Shown one piece after another: positions 6,651 through 15,106 of a stretch of DNA of 40,019 nucleotides. The translations under genes and the position numbers were made by a program. The DNA is from a virus, in the IMG/VR virus record IMGVR_UViG_3300045131_001374, positions 1-40,019 of that record, one strand, 5' to 3'. Positions within the stretch are counted from its first letter, which is position 1; each line of letters starts with the position of its first letter. The notes beneath the pieces are model-generated. The model was not told where the DNA came from and did not search any database. It saw only the letters and a program-made list of their open reading frames with translations.

Positions 6651-6875
6651 TTACGGGGCGACGATGCGGGCGACGGCGGGACCAACAAAGGACGCGGCGA
6701 GTCCGACCGCGACCATGATCCCAACCATTCGCCACCTGAACGATTGCAAGTCCTCGATTTTGGAAGTGTGAGCGTTCAGCGTGTGTTCCAAACTGTCCCA
6801 TCGCCCCCGCAGGTACGCGACATCCTCGGCCATCTTCAGGAACCGTTCGGTGTGGTCCGCGTCCTTCGGGGGCAT
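6651..6875 (-). CDS. XhlA/holin-like protein, C-terminal transmembrane segment
   Basis: A 74-residue protein with a charged, heptad-like helix (residues about 8-45, including RWDSLEHTLNAHTSKIEDLQ) followed by one C-terminal membrane segment (MVGIMVAVGLAASFVGPAV). This soluble coiled coil plus tail anchor is the layout of XhlA-type lysis helpers and class III-like holins. A strong TAGGAGG site lies seven to eight bases before the ATG. It sits directly after the endolysin gene. The lysis role is inferred from architecture and position. Confidence 0.72.
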   Translation of the reverse strand: MPPKDADHTERFLKMAEDVAYLRGRWDSLEHTLNAHTSKIEDLQSFRWRMVGIMVAVGLAASFVGPAVARIVAP

Positions 6876-6887
6876 GATGCGGACCTC

Positions 6888-7403
6888 CTAAACAATCATC
6901 GTCCCGGTCTGCCACGCCATCAACGGGATTGCGTGTTCCCAATGCCACGGTTCGGGCAGGTACGGAGTGAACCTGAACCGGTGCGCGTTCGCCTTCAACC
7001 ACAGGAACGCGGGGGTTTTCTTCTGCTTCGCGGCGGTCTTGCTGTTCGGGGTGAGTCCACCGCCGACCAAATCAGGGACCAATCCGGTTTCGTGCGGGGA
7101 GTCGAACGCTACCCATTTGCGCCCTTCCGCAACCGACCCGTACTTTTCGATCATGATGGCTTCGTAGGCTTCCCGCGATTCCCACCGATGCGCGCGGCAA
7201 CCCGAGATTACCCGCAGTTCAACGCCCGTTTCCGCCTTGCACGCGGCGAACATGGCGAGCAAGTCTTGTTCGATGCAGGCGTGCAGTTTGCAAGCGGTTC
7301 CCGGTGCGGACGGGACGGGGACCAGGCGCGGATCGTTGAGGGGGATTCGCCCGTAGTCCTTCACGCGCACGCGGCGCTCGGTGTAGGGGGTTAGGTCGGT
7401 CAT
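6888..7403 (-). CDS. Endolysin, M15 (VanY-like) D,D/L,D-carboxypeptidase-type peptidase
   Basis: A 171-residue zinc peptidase of the M15 family, which cuts peptide cross-links of peptidoglycan. The diagnostic motifs are SPHETGLVPD at 102-111 (zinc ligands H104 and D111) and EPWHWE at 151-156 (catalytic E151, zinc ligand H154), with SGCRAHR at 67-73 supplying the substrate-site arginine. No signal peptide or cell-wall-binding domain is visible, so export would rely on the neighbouring membrane proteins. The ATG at 7403 faces the divergent ligase gene 56 bp away. Its own ribosome site is weak. Confidence 0.9.
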   Translation of the reverse strand: MTDLTPYTERRVRVKDYGRIPLNDPRLVPVPSAPGTACKLHACIEQDLLAMFAACKAETGVELRVISGCRAHRWESREAYEAIMIEKYGSVAEGRKWVAFDSPHETGLVPDLVGGGLTPNSKTAAKQKKTPAFLWLKANAHRFRFTPYLPEPWHWEHAIPLMAWQTGTMIV

Positions 7404-7424
7404 GCGCGCCCCGCAGAAAATACC

Positions 7425-7452
7425 TTGACACCCCCGCTAGCAGGTCCACAAT
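7425..7452 (+). promoter_or_regulatory. Candidate promoter for the DNA ligase
   Basis: A perfect -35 TTGACA (7425-7430) is followed after 16 bases by CACAAT (7447-7452, four of six to TATAAT). The predicted transcription start is at or within a base or two of the ATG at 7460, so the mRNA would be leaderless or nearly so. This would let the ligase be expressed independently of the opposing late operon. Confidence 0.5.
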
Positions 7453-7459
7453 CGGGGGC

Positions 7460-8098
7460 ATGGACACGCGCAACCTTCAACACCCCGCGGACCTCAACTG
7501 GACGTGCGTGGCGTACCCGGTCGCGGTTGAACCCAAAATCGACGGTTGCCGTTGCATCGCCACGGTGGGCATGGATGGCACGGTCCGCGCCTACTCGCGC
7601 CGCAACACCGAATGGACCGCTATCGCCCCCGCACTCGCGGACCTGTCGCGGTTCCTGGGGTGGACGTTCGATGGTGAGATTCAGGTCGGTGGCGCGTGGG
7701 GACGGACGAATGGCGCAATCCATCGTCGCGTCCTGTCCCCCGCGGAATTGGCTACCGTTGTATTCCACGCCTTCGATTTGCCCACACATCCGGGTACGCA
7801 GACGGAACGGCGCGCGGTCCTGGTATCCATGCTCGCGGACCTCCCCGCGCGCAGCCCGATCCGCATCGTCCCATCCGTCGATTGCGCTGATGAACGCGCC
7901 GTCCGTGCCGAATTCGCCCGCGTCGTTGCCAATGGCGGCGAGGGTATCGTGGTCAAGGATCCGTCCGCGCGTTACATGGCGGGACGCGGCGGGGCTTGGT
8001 CGAAGTTGAAGCCTCAAATCACCACCGATATCCGCATCTTCGGGACCGTCGTTGAGCGTGGGGACGGGATTGTCCGCGTCCGCCATGACAGAGTATAG
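7460..8098 (+). CDS. Minimal ATP-dependent DNA ligase (adenylation domain only)
   Basis: A 212-residue nucleotidyltransferase with the ligase motifs in order: EPKIDGCR (motif I, lysine nucleophile K26), FDGEI at 70-74 (III), FHAFDL at 102-107 (IIIa), EGIVVKDP at 161-168 (IV, K166) and WSKLKP at 180-185 (V). Only about 25 residues follow motif V, so most of the OB-fold domain with motif VI, normal for ligases that self-adenylate, is missing. The gene ends 9 bp before a gene on the opposite strand. It may work with a partner domain, be a specialised minimal ligase, or be truncated. It is the only rightward gene in the late block. Confidence 0.85.
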   Translation: MDTRNLQHPADLNWTCVAYPVAVEPKIDGCRCIATVGMDGTVRAYSRRNTEWTAIAPALADLSRFLGWTFDGEIQVGGAWGRTNGAIHRRVLSPAELATVVFHAFDLPTHPGTQTERRAVLVSMLADLPARSPIRIVPSVDCADERAVRAEFARVVANGGEGIVVKDPSARYMAGRGGAWSKLKPQITTDIRIFGTVVERGDGIVRVRHDRV

Positions 8099-8106
8099 CA
8101 TACGCC

Positions 8107-8784
8107 TCATCGCGCAGTCTCCAACGCCCGCTTGATGCCTTTCTCCATCGCAGCCGCCCAATGTTGCGCCACAACTCGGTTGACTGACGCGGATAGGTCA
8201 TACCGCGCCTTGATGTTTTCGTGAGGCTCTAGCCAATACGCCGCCTTGATTTTGCGGGACAGGTCGGACGGGCGGTAGTAGATTCCGGGCCAGATTTTGG
8301 CACCCGTGATGACCTTGAAATACCCAACCGCGTTGACTGTCTTGACCTTCGTTTCGCGCCCCTTGCTTGCGCCGCCCGGGGTTTTCGCACCCGCGACGTT
8401 GGGGCGGCGTGCGGCGGGGATCGCCTTGTTCCAATCCGGTCGCGGACTGCGCGGACCCGTGGCGAGCGGTTGCCAGATCGGCTTATCCCCCGGCTTCTTC
8501 CGCGCGCTGCCCCCCTCTACCTGTGACGGCATCCACCAACGCGACGAGAGGAATCCCACGGCGCCCGTGAGGTTCCGTTTCGTCGCCGTGCTGATGTGGA
8601 CACCCTTCTGCGTGTACGGCGTGCGGATCGTGAAGTGCTTTGGCAATTCCGCCTGAATTACGGGACGCGCCTCGAATAGCACCAAATTGATTGACGCGGC
8701 CATGGCGTAGGGAATCTGCTTCGCGCACGTCATCATGCGCCGCTCGAATTCGGCGGCGTCGATTTTGATGCTCAGGTCGGACAT
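8107..8784 (-). CDS. Putative minor tail/virion morphogenesis protein
   Basis: A 225-residue basic protein between the fibre and the lysis genes. The N-terminal part has the pattern AASINLVLFEARPVIQAELP followed by FTIRTPYTQKGV and a TKRNLTGAVGF strand, which resembles a group of phage proteins near tail genes (HK97-gp10/minor-tail-like) with an N-terminal helix and RTPxT turn. The middle is rich in Pro/Gly/Lys and the end returns to a helical segment. GAGGAACC precedes the ATG. The family placement is tentative; a structural role is inferred from context. Confidence 0.6.
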   Translation of the reverse strand: MSDLSIKIDAAEFERRMMTCAKQIPYAMAASINLVLFEARPVIQAELPKHFTIRTPYTQKGVHISTATKRNLTGAVGFLSSRWWMPSQVEGGSARKKPGDKPIWQPLATGPRSPRPDWNKAIPAARRPNVAGAKTPGGASKGRETKVKTVNAVGYFKVITGAKIWPGIYYRPSDLSRKIKAAYWLEPHENIKARYDLSASVNRVVAQHWAAAMEKGIKRALETAR

Positions 8785-8793
8785 GGTTCCTCG

Positions 8794-9840
8794 CTAGGGT
8801 GCTGGGTTTTCGATGCGGTACCCGATCACAATGTCCGCGTCGGTAGCAACAGTCGGATCGATGTTTCGCAGAACGACGTACACGCTACCCGCAGAAAAGT
8901 ACGAATTGATGACAATCGGAATGCCCGCACCGCCGTATCCGCTAATCCACGCCTGAACCAAAGCACCTGTGTCGCCATAGGTGTTGGCTTCGTTCAGGAG
9001 TGTCGAATTCGTCAGCGCGTTGATTACCGCAGACGTGGTAAGCGTATCAACCTGCTTGTTCGCCCCGTGCGCGACCCGCACGCCCCCCGTGAACACCCCC
9101 AACCCCGTCGCCCCATCCACGCTCGCCAAGGCGCCCGTGCCCGCGTCCACGTCGCCGCCGATCTTCAGGACGCCCGCGAGGTGCGCGTTCCCGCCGTCCG
9201 ATTCGATGCGCCACGACTGGTTTTGGTTCGTGCCGTTGGGGGTGATGGCGGCTGCTTTTCCACCAGCGACACTGTATTTGGTCGCGTTCTCCACATGGCT
9301 AGATGCCAACACCTGTGCCGCTTCGTCTGAAGCGAACCCCAACCACGAACTCAGCACTGTTGATATCGGTGCGGAAGTCTTGCCGCCAGAGCAAGCCATC
9401 ATGGCAGATTCAAACCCGCCCGCCTCAGATCCTTGGGAGGCAAGAACAACAGCGTCTGCCGTACTCGCCCTGCTATTCGTCGCCCCCACCACCACCCGCA
9501 GATGCGCCGTGGTGACAACACCCGTGTCGGTGGCGTGGGAACGAATCCCCTCAACCCGAGGCGCAAGCAGCGCCCACAACTGCCCAGATTCGGTCCCGTC
9601 AAGGGTGCCGCCCAAGCCTTCGATGGTTTCGCAGATTGCCTCCTGAACGAACTCGGTCCATTCGGCGCTCTGTTCGGTCCCGCCGTCCGGGTCCGTATCC
9701 TGCCAATGTCCGGTTCCGCCGCCCGCACCCTGATACGCGTCTGCCGCTTGGGGGGTGTCAATCCGCAGTCCCATCGTTCCGTCCTCCATGGGCAGGCAAC
9801 CCGCCAACCCGAACACCGCAACCATCGTAAGCCAACGCAT
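8794..9840 (-). CDS. Tail fibre-like protein; start uncertain (lipobox or internal start)
   Basis: Up to 348 residues. The middle and C-terminal parts are Gly/Ala/Thr/Ser-rich with repeated short strands (TGALASVDGATGLGVFTGGV) typical of trimeric fibre shafts, and the gene sits just after gp48, where Mu-like phages keep fibres. The longest frame begins MRWLTMVAVFGLAGC, a perfect lipoprotein signal with lipobox LAGC, very unusual for a fibre, and has only a weak GGGG ribosome site. An internal ATG at 9774 (MGLRIDTPQAADAYQG) has GGAGG eight bases upstream and looks like a normal fibre start. The internal start is more likely for the virion protein. Confidence 0.7.
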   Translation of the reverse strand: MRWLTMVAVFGLAGCLPMEDGTMGLRIDTPQAADAYQGAGGGTGHWQDTDPDGGTEQSAEWTEFVQEAICETIEGLGGTLDGTESGQLWALLAPRVEGIRSHATDTGVVTTAHLRVVVGATNSRASTADAVVLASQGSEAGGFESAMMACSGGKTSAPISTVLSSWLGFASDEAAQVLASSHVENATKYSVAGGKAAAITPNGTNQNQSWRIESDGGNAHLAGVLKIGGDVDAGTGALASVDGATGLGVFTGGVRVAHGANKQVDTLTTSAVINALTNSTLLNEANTYGDTGALVQAWISGYGGAGIPIVINSYFSAGSVYVVLRNIDPTVATDADIVIGYRIENPAP

Positions 9841-9852
9841 GAGCGGACCCCA

Positions 9853-10404
9853 TCAAAGGTGGGTCCACCATATCACCGAATGCGCAGGCTTGTACCTTGT
9901 GAACGCGTGCGTCAGTCGTTTCCCCGATGCAGAAACCGTCACCAAGCCAACACCGATAGGCGCGCCCGCAACCTTGCGCGTCACCGCCGCCGGGGCACTC
10001 ACGGTCCACCAAAACGCCCACGGTCCTTTGCTGCAAACCGCCGTGAACCCGTAAGCCAACGCGACCTGAACGAAGTACGCCGCAGACTGCCCGCCCTGCG
10101 CCGCGAGTTTACCCAACAGGGTCGCACGCCGATCCGCTTCAAGCGTGGGGATGTACCCGAATTCAGGCAGACCCGCGACCCGCTCCCAATCGGACAAGGA
10201 ACCCGCGGGCGTCGCCGTCTGCGGATCCGCTTCCGTCATGAGGTTGGACGCGCTGTTGTGGGCGCGGACCAACTCGTCAGCCATGCCACGCAGGAACTTG
10301 GTCAACCGGCTCGCTTCGTCACGAGTCCACAGGACGCCGCGCGGAATCAGCCCGCGCAGCACCCGGAGGTAATCGTCATTCGCCGCGGTCCAAATGCTCC
10401 CCAC
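9853..10404 (-). CDS. Mu gp48-like baseplate protein (DUF2313/YmfQ family)
   Basis: A 183-residue baseplate protein of the gp48 type, thought to connect the wedge or hub to the fibres. The pattern near the N-terminus (LRVLRGLIPRGVLW, then FLRGMADELVRAHN and a DPQTATPAGSLSDWERVAGL stretch) is characteristic of the family. The start is GTG at 10404 with GGAGG six bases upstream, directly after the TAA of the gp47 gene. Gene order gp45, gp46, gp47, gp48, fibre is that of Mu. Confidence 0.88.
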   Translation of the reverse strand: MGSIWTAANDDYLRVLRGLIPRGVLWTRDEASRLTKFLRGMADELVRAHNSASNLMTEADPQTATPAGSLSDWERVAGLPEFGYIPTLEADRRATLLGKLAAQGGQSAAYFVQVALAYGFTAVCSKGPWAFWWTVSAPAAVTRKVAGAPIGVGLVTVSASGKRLTHAFTRYKPAHSVIWWTHL

Positions 10405-10405
10405 G

Positions 10406-11533
10406 TTAGACCTCCGTCAACGCGATTCCAGCCGGGATCACGGTCGGGTATTCGTGCGCCGCGAGTGCCAGGTCCGCAGTTCCGTTACCCGAGCCATCCA
10501 CGTTGGTCAAGGTGAAGTAATCCATGCCCGGAACGCGCGCGACGGCGGCGTGGATGTCCGAATTGGGCACGGTCGTTGCCAGCGGTCCAACCGTGACACG
10601 ATCCGCAAAGGTCGCTTCCAGTTCCGTCGCGATGTCCGCTTCGATTTCGTCGCCCGTGCGCGTGCCGTCAAGGTGCCCGGACAGGGCGAGGGTGAAAGCG
10701 TTCGGGGTCGGGGACGCGATGGTGACGCCCGCTTCCGCAGGCTGTCGCGAAAGGATGTACGCCGTCACAATCGCGCGGTCGGGGGCGGTCGGGATCACGT
10801 CCGCGCCGGTTCCAGCGACCGTGAAGTAGACCGCAACGTAACCGTCCGCAAGGATACTGCCCGCATCAATCCACGATTCAACCCACACGCCCACAGCGTC
10901 AACGCCCGCGTCCCGCGTCCACCGTTCGTAATCGTCCCGCGACCCACCCTGCGGAGGCGTCTGGATACGCTGCAACAGGCGGATCAACATGGCGGGCACG
11001 GTTTCCGCGTCCCGCCCGTTCGTGACGGCGACAGTCAGGAGGTTGCGCGCGACCACACCTGCAGGGGGTGACACGAATTCAAAGGCGGTCCCGACCACGG
11101 CGTTGCCCGCGGTCCCGGTTGCGACCGCCTCAAACGCCACGGACACCTTCGCGGGCGCGGCGAGGCAGGTATAGGGTCCACCCGTGACGACGTATGCCAC
11201 GCCGCCCACCTGAATCGCGGCACTGTTCGGGATGGTGGAACCCGCGGACCCGGCGACGGGGATGGACCCGGACGCCTTCGATGCGGCGACGCGGTAGATC
11301 CCGAAGATGCGCGCCCACCGTTCCTGGTACTCGCCTTCCGCGGTGTCCGGGAAGACTTGATCCATGATGTACTTCTGGTATTGGTACAGCCCGTACACTG
11401 CCGCGGGCACGATCTGCGCCGCGACCCACGAAAGGGAGCGGGTGATGTACGAGTTGCTATCCCCAAGGCGGCTGTTCAAGTCGCCTTTGGACCTGGCAAG
11501 CAACGTCGGCAGGGTCGGAATGGTGAAAGCCAT
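10406..11533 (-). CDS. Baseplate wedge protein, Mu gp47/P2 gpJ family
   Basis: A 375-residue baseplate J-like protein, part of the wedge around the hub. Recognisable features are the N-terminal SITR-like helix (YITRSLSWVAAQIVPAAVYGLYQ), WARIFGI with a Gly/Ser-rich beta region, and GGSRDDYERWTRDA with GVWVES, the conserved core of this family. The ATG at 11533 lies five bases after the stop of the preceding gene and has GAGG upstream; a longer frame to 11725 is not needed. It works with gp46 and gp48. Confidence 0.92.
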   Translation of the reverse strand: MAFTIPTLPTLLARSKGDLNSRLGDSNSYITRSLSWVAAQIVPAAVYGLYQYQKYIMDQVFPDTAEGEYQERWARIFGIYRVAASKASGSIPVAGSAGSTIPNSAAIQVGGVAYVVTGGPYTCLAAPAKVSVAFEAVATGTAGNAVVGTAFEFVSPPAGVVARNLLTVAVTNGRDAETVPAMLIRLLQRIQTPPQGGSRDDYERWTRDAGVDAVGVWVESWIDAGSILADGYVAVYFTVAGTGADVIPTAPDRAIVTAYILSRQPAEAGVTIASPTPNAFTLALSGHLDGTRTGDEIEADIATELEATFADRVTVGPLATTVPNSDIHAAVARVPGMDYFTLTNVDGSGNGTADLALAAHEYPTVIPAGIALTEV

Positions 11534-11537
11534 CGGT

Positions 11538-13442
11538 CTACCTCGCTCCGTCCAATGCCGCCCACAGGTCTGCGAAAAGTATCGGGGTGTCCGTGCCGTC
11601 AGATTTGCTGATGGTGACGTGCAGACTGATACCATCCATACCGATTCGGGATGCGGTCGCGTCCACCCGCGCGGCAACGCCACGAGCGACCATCCATGAC
11701 AACGCCTCGCGCGCCATTTCCTCAACCGCCCGGGGCGTGGCGTCCGTGATTCGGGAACCGCGAATCAACCACAGGCGGGAACCGAACAGATCCCCACCGT
11801 CCGCGTAGGCATCCGCCCACCATCCGCGACGGTCGTTGTCCCGCACCGCATCGTCCGGGTTCGCGCGCCGGTCGGACGCAAGGGACATCAGGACCGCGTC
11901 ACGCAGCGACACGAGGGGGGCGTCTGCAGCGACAGGTACGAGCGCAAACGGACCCGCGCCGAGGTCTACCACGTCGCCCGCAAGGGTCGCGGTCAGTTCG
12001 TCCTGAGACTCGCGGGGCACCCACGCTGGCGTCACGAAATCGGCGGTAACGGTGTCAATCAGATTGCCGCTCAGGTCCACCAGGGTCGCGGGGCACGTCA
12101 CGCGATAGAGGGTATCACCGCCCATTTCGGAAACGGACAGGACCGCGTTGATGCCGTCCGCGCAGGCGACGGACGCGACCGCAACCGCCGTGCCGCCAAA
12201 CGGAGCGGTGACGGTCCATTCCGCAGCGTCCGTTAGGTCCGCGCCCGTGACAGCCTCGTCAAAGGTGGCAAAGATTCGGGTGCGTCCGTCAGGTGCGGCG
12301 GTTGCGAGGTTCGGAGCCGTGAAGTCCATTTCAAACGCGCCGATATCGAACGCGGGGCCGACCGGGCGCGGGACACCCCTGTAATCGTCCGCAAGGGCGA
12401 TGGTGGCACCGGCGTTCACCCACGGGCTTCCGGTCTGCGGCATGTGGGCGGCGTCCAACAGGGGGTCTGTGGACACGCACGCGGTCTTCGTGACGTTGGC
12501 GCTCGCTTGCGCAGTGCAACCGTAGAACCCGTGATTGAGGATGGTGACGGGGTCGTTCACGGACTTGACGCCAGTACCCCATCCAACGCACCCGTTGTTG
12601 ATCAGGGACACGCCCGCGGTCGCCCCGCCCAATTCAATCGCCCGCGCGGAACCCGCCGCGCCGAGGTTGATGAAGTGGTTGTTCCACACGTCGGCAGATG
12701 CCGCGACGGACGCCGCGCCCTCGTACAGCGGCAGGTAGCACGCCCCGGACGGACCCGCGCCCGTGGAAAGAAACACGTTGTCGGCAATCGTCCACTTCGC
12801 GGAGGGGGTAATGCCAACCCCGGACGTGGAAATCAGGACCGCGCCCGTGCCTTCGACCTTACACTTGGACATCGCGAGGGCGAGGCGTCCGACCTTGAGT
12901 AGTCCCGCGCTGAACGTGCCCCCGAACACGCATCGGGTCAGGGTTGCGATGCCCGCGTTCGTGCCCGTGGTCAGGTTCAGAAACGCGCCTGTGGTGATGC
13001 AATCTTCCAGGGTCCATGCGAGCGTATCGCCCCACGCCGTACCGTTGCCCCCGATGGCGTATCCCGCCGTCCCGAGTTCAAACGTGACGTATTGCAGGCG
13101 GAAAGGTTCGGAGGTCTTAAATAGGGATTGCGCGCTTCCCGACGTGGACTTGAGGGTGATGCGATGGGTTGCGTCCGAACCCACGATTTCGATGTGTGCC
13201 GCACCCGCCGCGCAGGTAATCGGGTCGGACGCGGACTGGATGGTGGACGACACGCCCGCCGCAGTCGCGATCCGCAAGTACGATAGGGTTCCGGGGATGG
13301 TCAGGGTCTCAAGATAGGTCGCGTCGTACAGGGTGATGGTGGACGGGTCGCCCACAGACCCGGACGACGAACCGGCGATTGCCGCGGCGATGCTGGTGTA
13401 GTCGCCGCCCGAGGATTTGACCGTCTTGTGTGTGACTGCCAT
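11538..13442 (-). CDS. Beta-helix/Ig-like/gp46 fusion baseplate protein
   Basis: A 634-residue protein. Residues about 10-370 look like a right-handed parallel beta-helix (GGDYTSIAAAIAG start, short N/G-turn strands, and the PAFDIGAFE signature that closes many such domains). Residues 372-470 form an Ig-like domain (APNLATAAPDGRTRIFATFD onward). Residues about 500-634 match Mu gp46 (LRDAVLMSLASDRRA, GWWADAY, GSRLWLI, ALSWMVARGVA), normally a free protein of about 145 residues. So a spike-like receptor or polysaccharide-binding domain seems built into the baseplate wedge. The ATG at 13442 is used rather than the TTG before it. Confidence 0.85.
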   Translation of the reverse strand: MAVTHKTVKSSGGDYTSIAAAIAGSSSGSVGDPSTITLYDATYLETLTIPGTLSYLRIATAAGVSSTIQSASDPITCAAGAAHIEIVGSDATHRITLKSTSGSAQSLFKTSEPFRLQYVTFELGTAGYAIGGNGTAWGDTLAWTLEDCITTGAFLNLTTGTNAGIATLTRCVFGGTFSAGLLKVGRLALAMSKCKVEGTGAVLISTSGVGITPSAKWTIADNVFLSTGAGPSGACYLPLYEGAASVAASADVWNNHFINLGAAGSARAIELGGATAGVSLINNGCVGWGTGVKSVNDPVTILNHGFYGCTAQASANVTKTACVSTDPLLDAAHMPQTGSPWVNAGATIALADDYRGVPRPVGPAFDIGAFEMDFTAPNLATAAPDGRTRIFATFDEAVTGADLTDAAEWTVTAPFGGTAVAVASVACADGINAVLSVSEMGGDTLYRVTCPATLVDLSGNLIDTVTADFVTPAWVPRESQDELTATLAGDVVDLGAGPFALVPVAADAPLVSLRDAVLMSLASDRRANPDDAVRDNDRRGWWADAYADGGDLFGSRLWLIRGSRITDATPRAVEEMAREALSWMVARGVAARVDATASRIGMDGISLHVTISKSDGTDTPILFADLWAALDGAR

Positions 13443-13445
13443 CAA

Positions 13446-13970
13446 CTACACCCCAGCCTCAACCCACGCGAAACAACCCGTCGCGGAAACGTCCGTGATG
13501 ATGCCGCCGTTCAGAACGAACAACAGGACGCCCACGTTTCCGGGCAGGGTGAGTGTCGCCGTCATGATCCCGGACTTGCCTGCGGACCCACCAACCTTGA
13601 ACCCGTCCGACGCATCCACCGACCCGTCAACGGTCGTGTCGCAGTTCACCGCCGCGCCCGTGTCCGTCAGGTCTACGCGGTGCCCGTGCCCGTCATACAT
13701 GGTTGTGTCGCCGTCGTCCAAATCGGTCGGACGAATGCGACGATCGGACACGGACAGGACAACCGAATGATCCGCGCCGCCCAACGAACCAACGAGCGCG
13801 TCCGCACCCTGCCCGTTGGCGGGCGGGGACGGTTTGTGCGCAAGTCCGGCTGGCTCGAAATGCTCAACGTCATCGCGAACATCGTCATCGCCCCAGACCT
13901 GAACCTGCAACGTCTGCATCTTCGGGGTGGCGTCGGACCGCATCACTTGGCCGCGTTCAAGGTCGCTCAT
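13446..13970 (-). CDS. Baseplate spike protein, Mu gp45-like
   Basis: A 174-residue protein with the gp45 pattern: an N-terminal LERGQVMRSD motif followed by QTLQVQVWGDDDVRDDVEHFEPAGL, a PANGQGADALV turn in an OB-like fold, and a C-terminal beta-rich Gly/Thr region that would form the trimeric spike needle. It is thought to pierce the outer membrane at the tail tip. The ATG overlaps the stop of the gpP-like gene (ATGA). Confidence 0.88.
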   Translation of the reverse strand: MSDLERGQVMRSDATPKMQTLQVQVWGDDDVRDDVEHFEPAGLAHKPSPPANGQGADALVGSLGGADHSVVLSVSDRRIRPTDLDDGDTTMYDGHGHRVDLTDTGAAVNCDTTVDGSVDASDGFKVGGSAGKSGIMTATLTLPGNVGVLLFVLNGGIITDVSATGCFAWVEAGV

Positions 13971-15106
13971 TCGTCGGCCTCCGCGTCTGCGCCAAAGTTC
14001 GCGTCGCCCTTCGCGCGGTCAAACACGCTCGCCGCCTTGGTAATCCTGCCCCTGCGCGAGGCGGCGCGGACCTTGGGCGGCTCGGTTTCGTAGGCACCGG
14101 GGGGCGCGAGGGTGATCACGGAAATCAACCCGCCCGATTCGTCCGCGGTGAACTCCACGCCGACCGCAAGCAGGTAGCCATCGCAGTAAATCTGCGGGTC
14201 GCGGACGTAATGGATCACGTTCTTCTGGTACAGTGCACCCTTGGAATCCCGCCAGCCCGCGACGGTCACGGACACGTTGACAGACCGACCCGCGCGAATC
14301 GTCGCCTCGGACGTGGCACGGCGTTGACAGGCGGCGGCGTCCGATTGCCGTTCCGCCTTGATCACGAGTACGCGGCGGCGGGGGAGGTCGTCGTCCTCAA
14401 TGACCGCGCCCGATGTTGAAGCCGTCCCGAAATTCTGGTCATCCCCCGCGCGCTGCCCCTTGACGCGGTACTCGGTGAACCGGTCCCGCCCGCTGTACTT
14501 CCCGGACGCGCGCAGGATGTTTCCAGGGCAGATCAGATCGTCGCCTTGTTCGGCGTCCGCGATGCGGGTCAGCACGAGCCGCCCGTATTCGTCGTCCGTC
14601 ACGAGGATCCCTTCCTCGCGGGCAAGGCGTTCGATTGCAGCGAACACGGTTTCGCCCACTTCGGGAACGAACCGGGGCAGCGTTTTGATGTCGGTGAGAT
14701 TGCAGACGACGGACACGCTGTAAGGCGCACACAACGCCTCCGCGATTTGCTTGATGGTTTGCCCCGCCTTGAACTGCAACGGTCCCGTGTCGCTGATGCA
14801 GGAGCATTCGGTGAGGTCCACCGTCCACGAATGCCCGCTGATGCTGATGGTCCGACTCGTGCCATCGTGCGAAGGGTTCACGTCCTCAACGTACCCCGTC
14901 AGGACGCACTCACCGCCGATCATCACCTCGCATTCGTCCCCGATGTAGATGCGGATCGGGTCCGCCTGTCCCGGCCACGATTCGGTCACGTCCAGCGAGA
15001 ATGAGGACGCTGCGGCCTCGATGGTCGTGTTGACGCTCTGGGATTTCCACCCCCCGAAATCTACCCCGTTGATCCGCAGGGTGAGTCTGTTCGGGTCCGT
15101 CGCCAT
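13967..15106 (-). CDS. Baseplate hub protein, Mu gpP-like
   Basis: A 379-residue protein of the gpP/gp27-like hub family, which forms the ring at the base of the tail tube. The N-terminus reads LTLRINGVDFGGWKSQSV and ASSFSLDVTE with IYIGDECEVMIGGECVLTGYV, the first tube-like domain; the later IEDDDLPRRRVLVIKAE segment matches the typical D-D-x-x-R-R region. The start at 15106 overlaps the gpN stop by one base (TGATG). Confidence 0.9.
   Translation of the reverse strand: MATDPNRLTLRINGVDFGGWKSQSVNTTIEAAASSFSLDVTESWPGQADPIRIYIGDECEVMIGGECVLTGYVEDVNPSHDGTSRTISISGHSWTVDLTECSCISDTGPLQFKAGQTIKQIAEALCAPYSVSVVCNLTDIKTLPRFVPEVGETVFAAIERLAREEGILVTDDEYGRLVLTRIADAEQGDDLICPGNILRASGKYSGRDRFTEYRVKGQRAGDDQNFGTASTSGAVIEDDDLPRRRVLVIKAERQSDAAACQRRATSEATIRAGRSVNVSVTVAGWRDSKGALYQKNVIHYVRDPQIYCDGYLLAVGVEFTADESGGLISVITLAPPGAYETEPPKVRAASRRGRITKAASVFDRAKGDANFGADAEADE

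Noticed and set aside
5901-7394. 497-codon + strand frame
   Set aside because: It runs antisense through the lysis genes, which carry clear M15 motifs and ribosome sites; a high-GC shadow.
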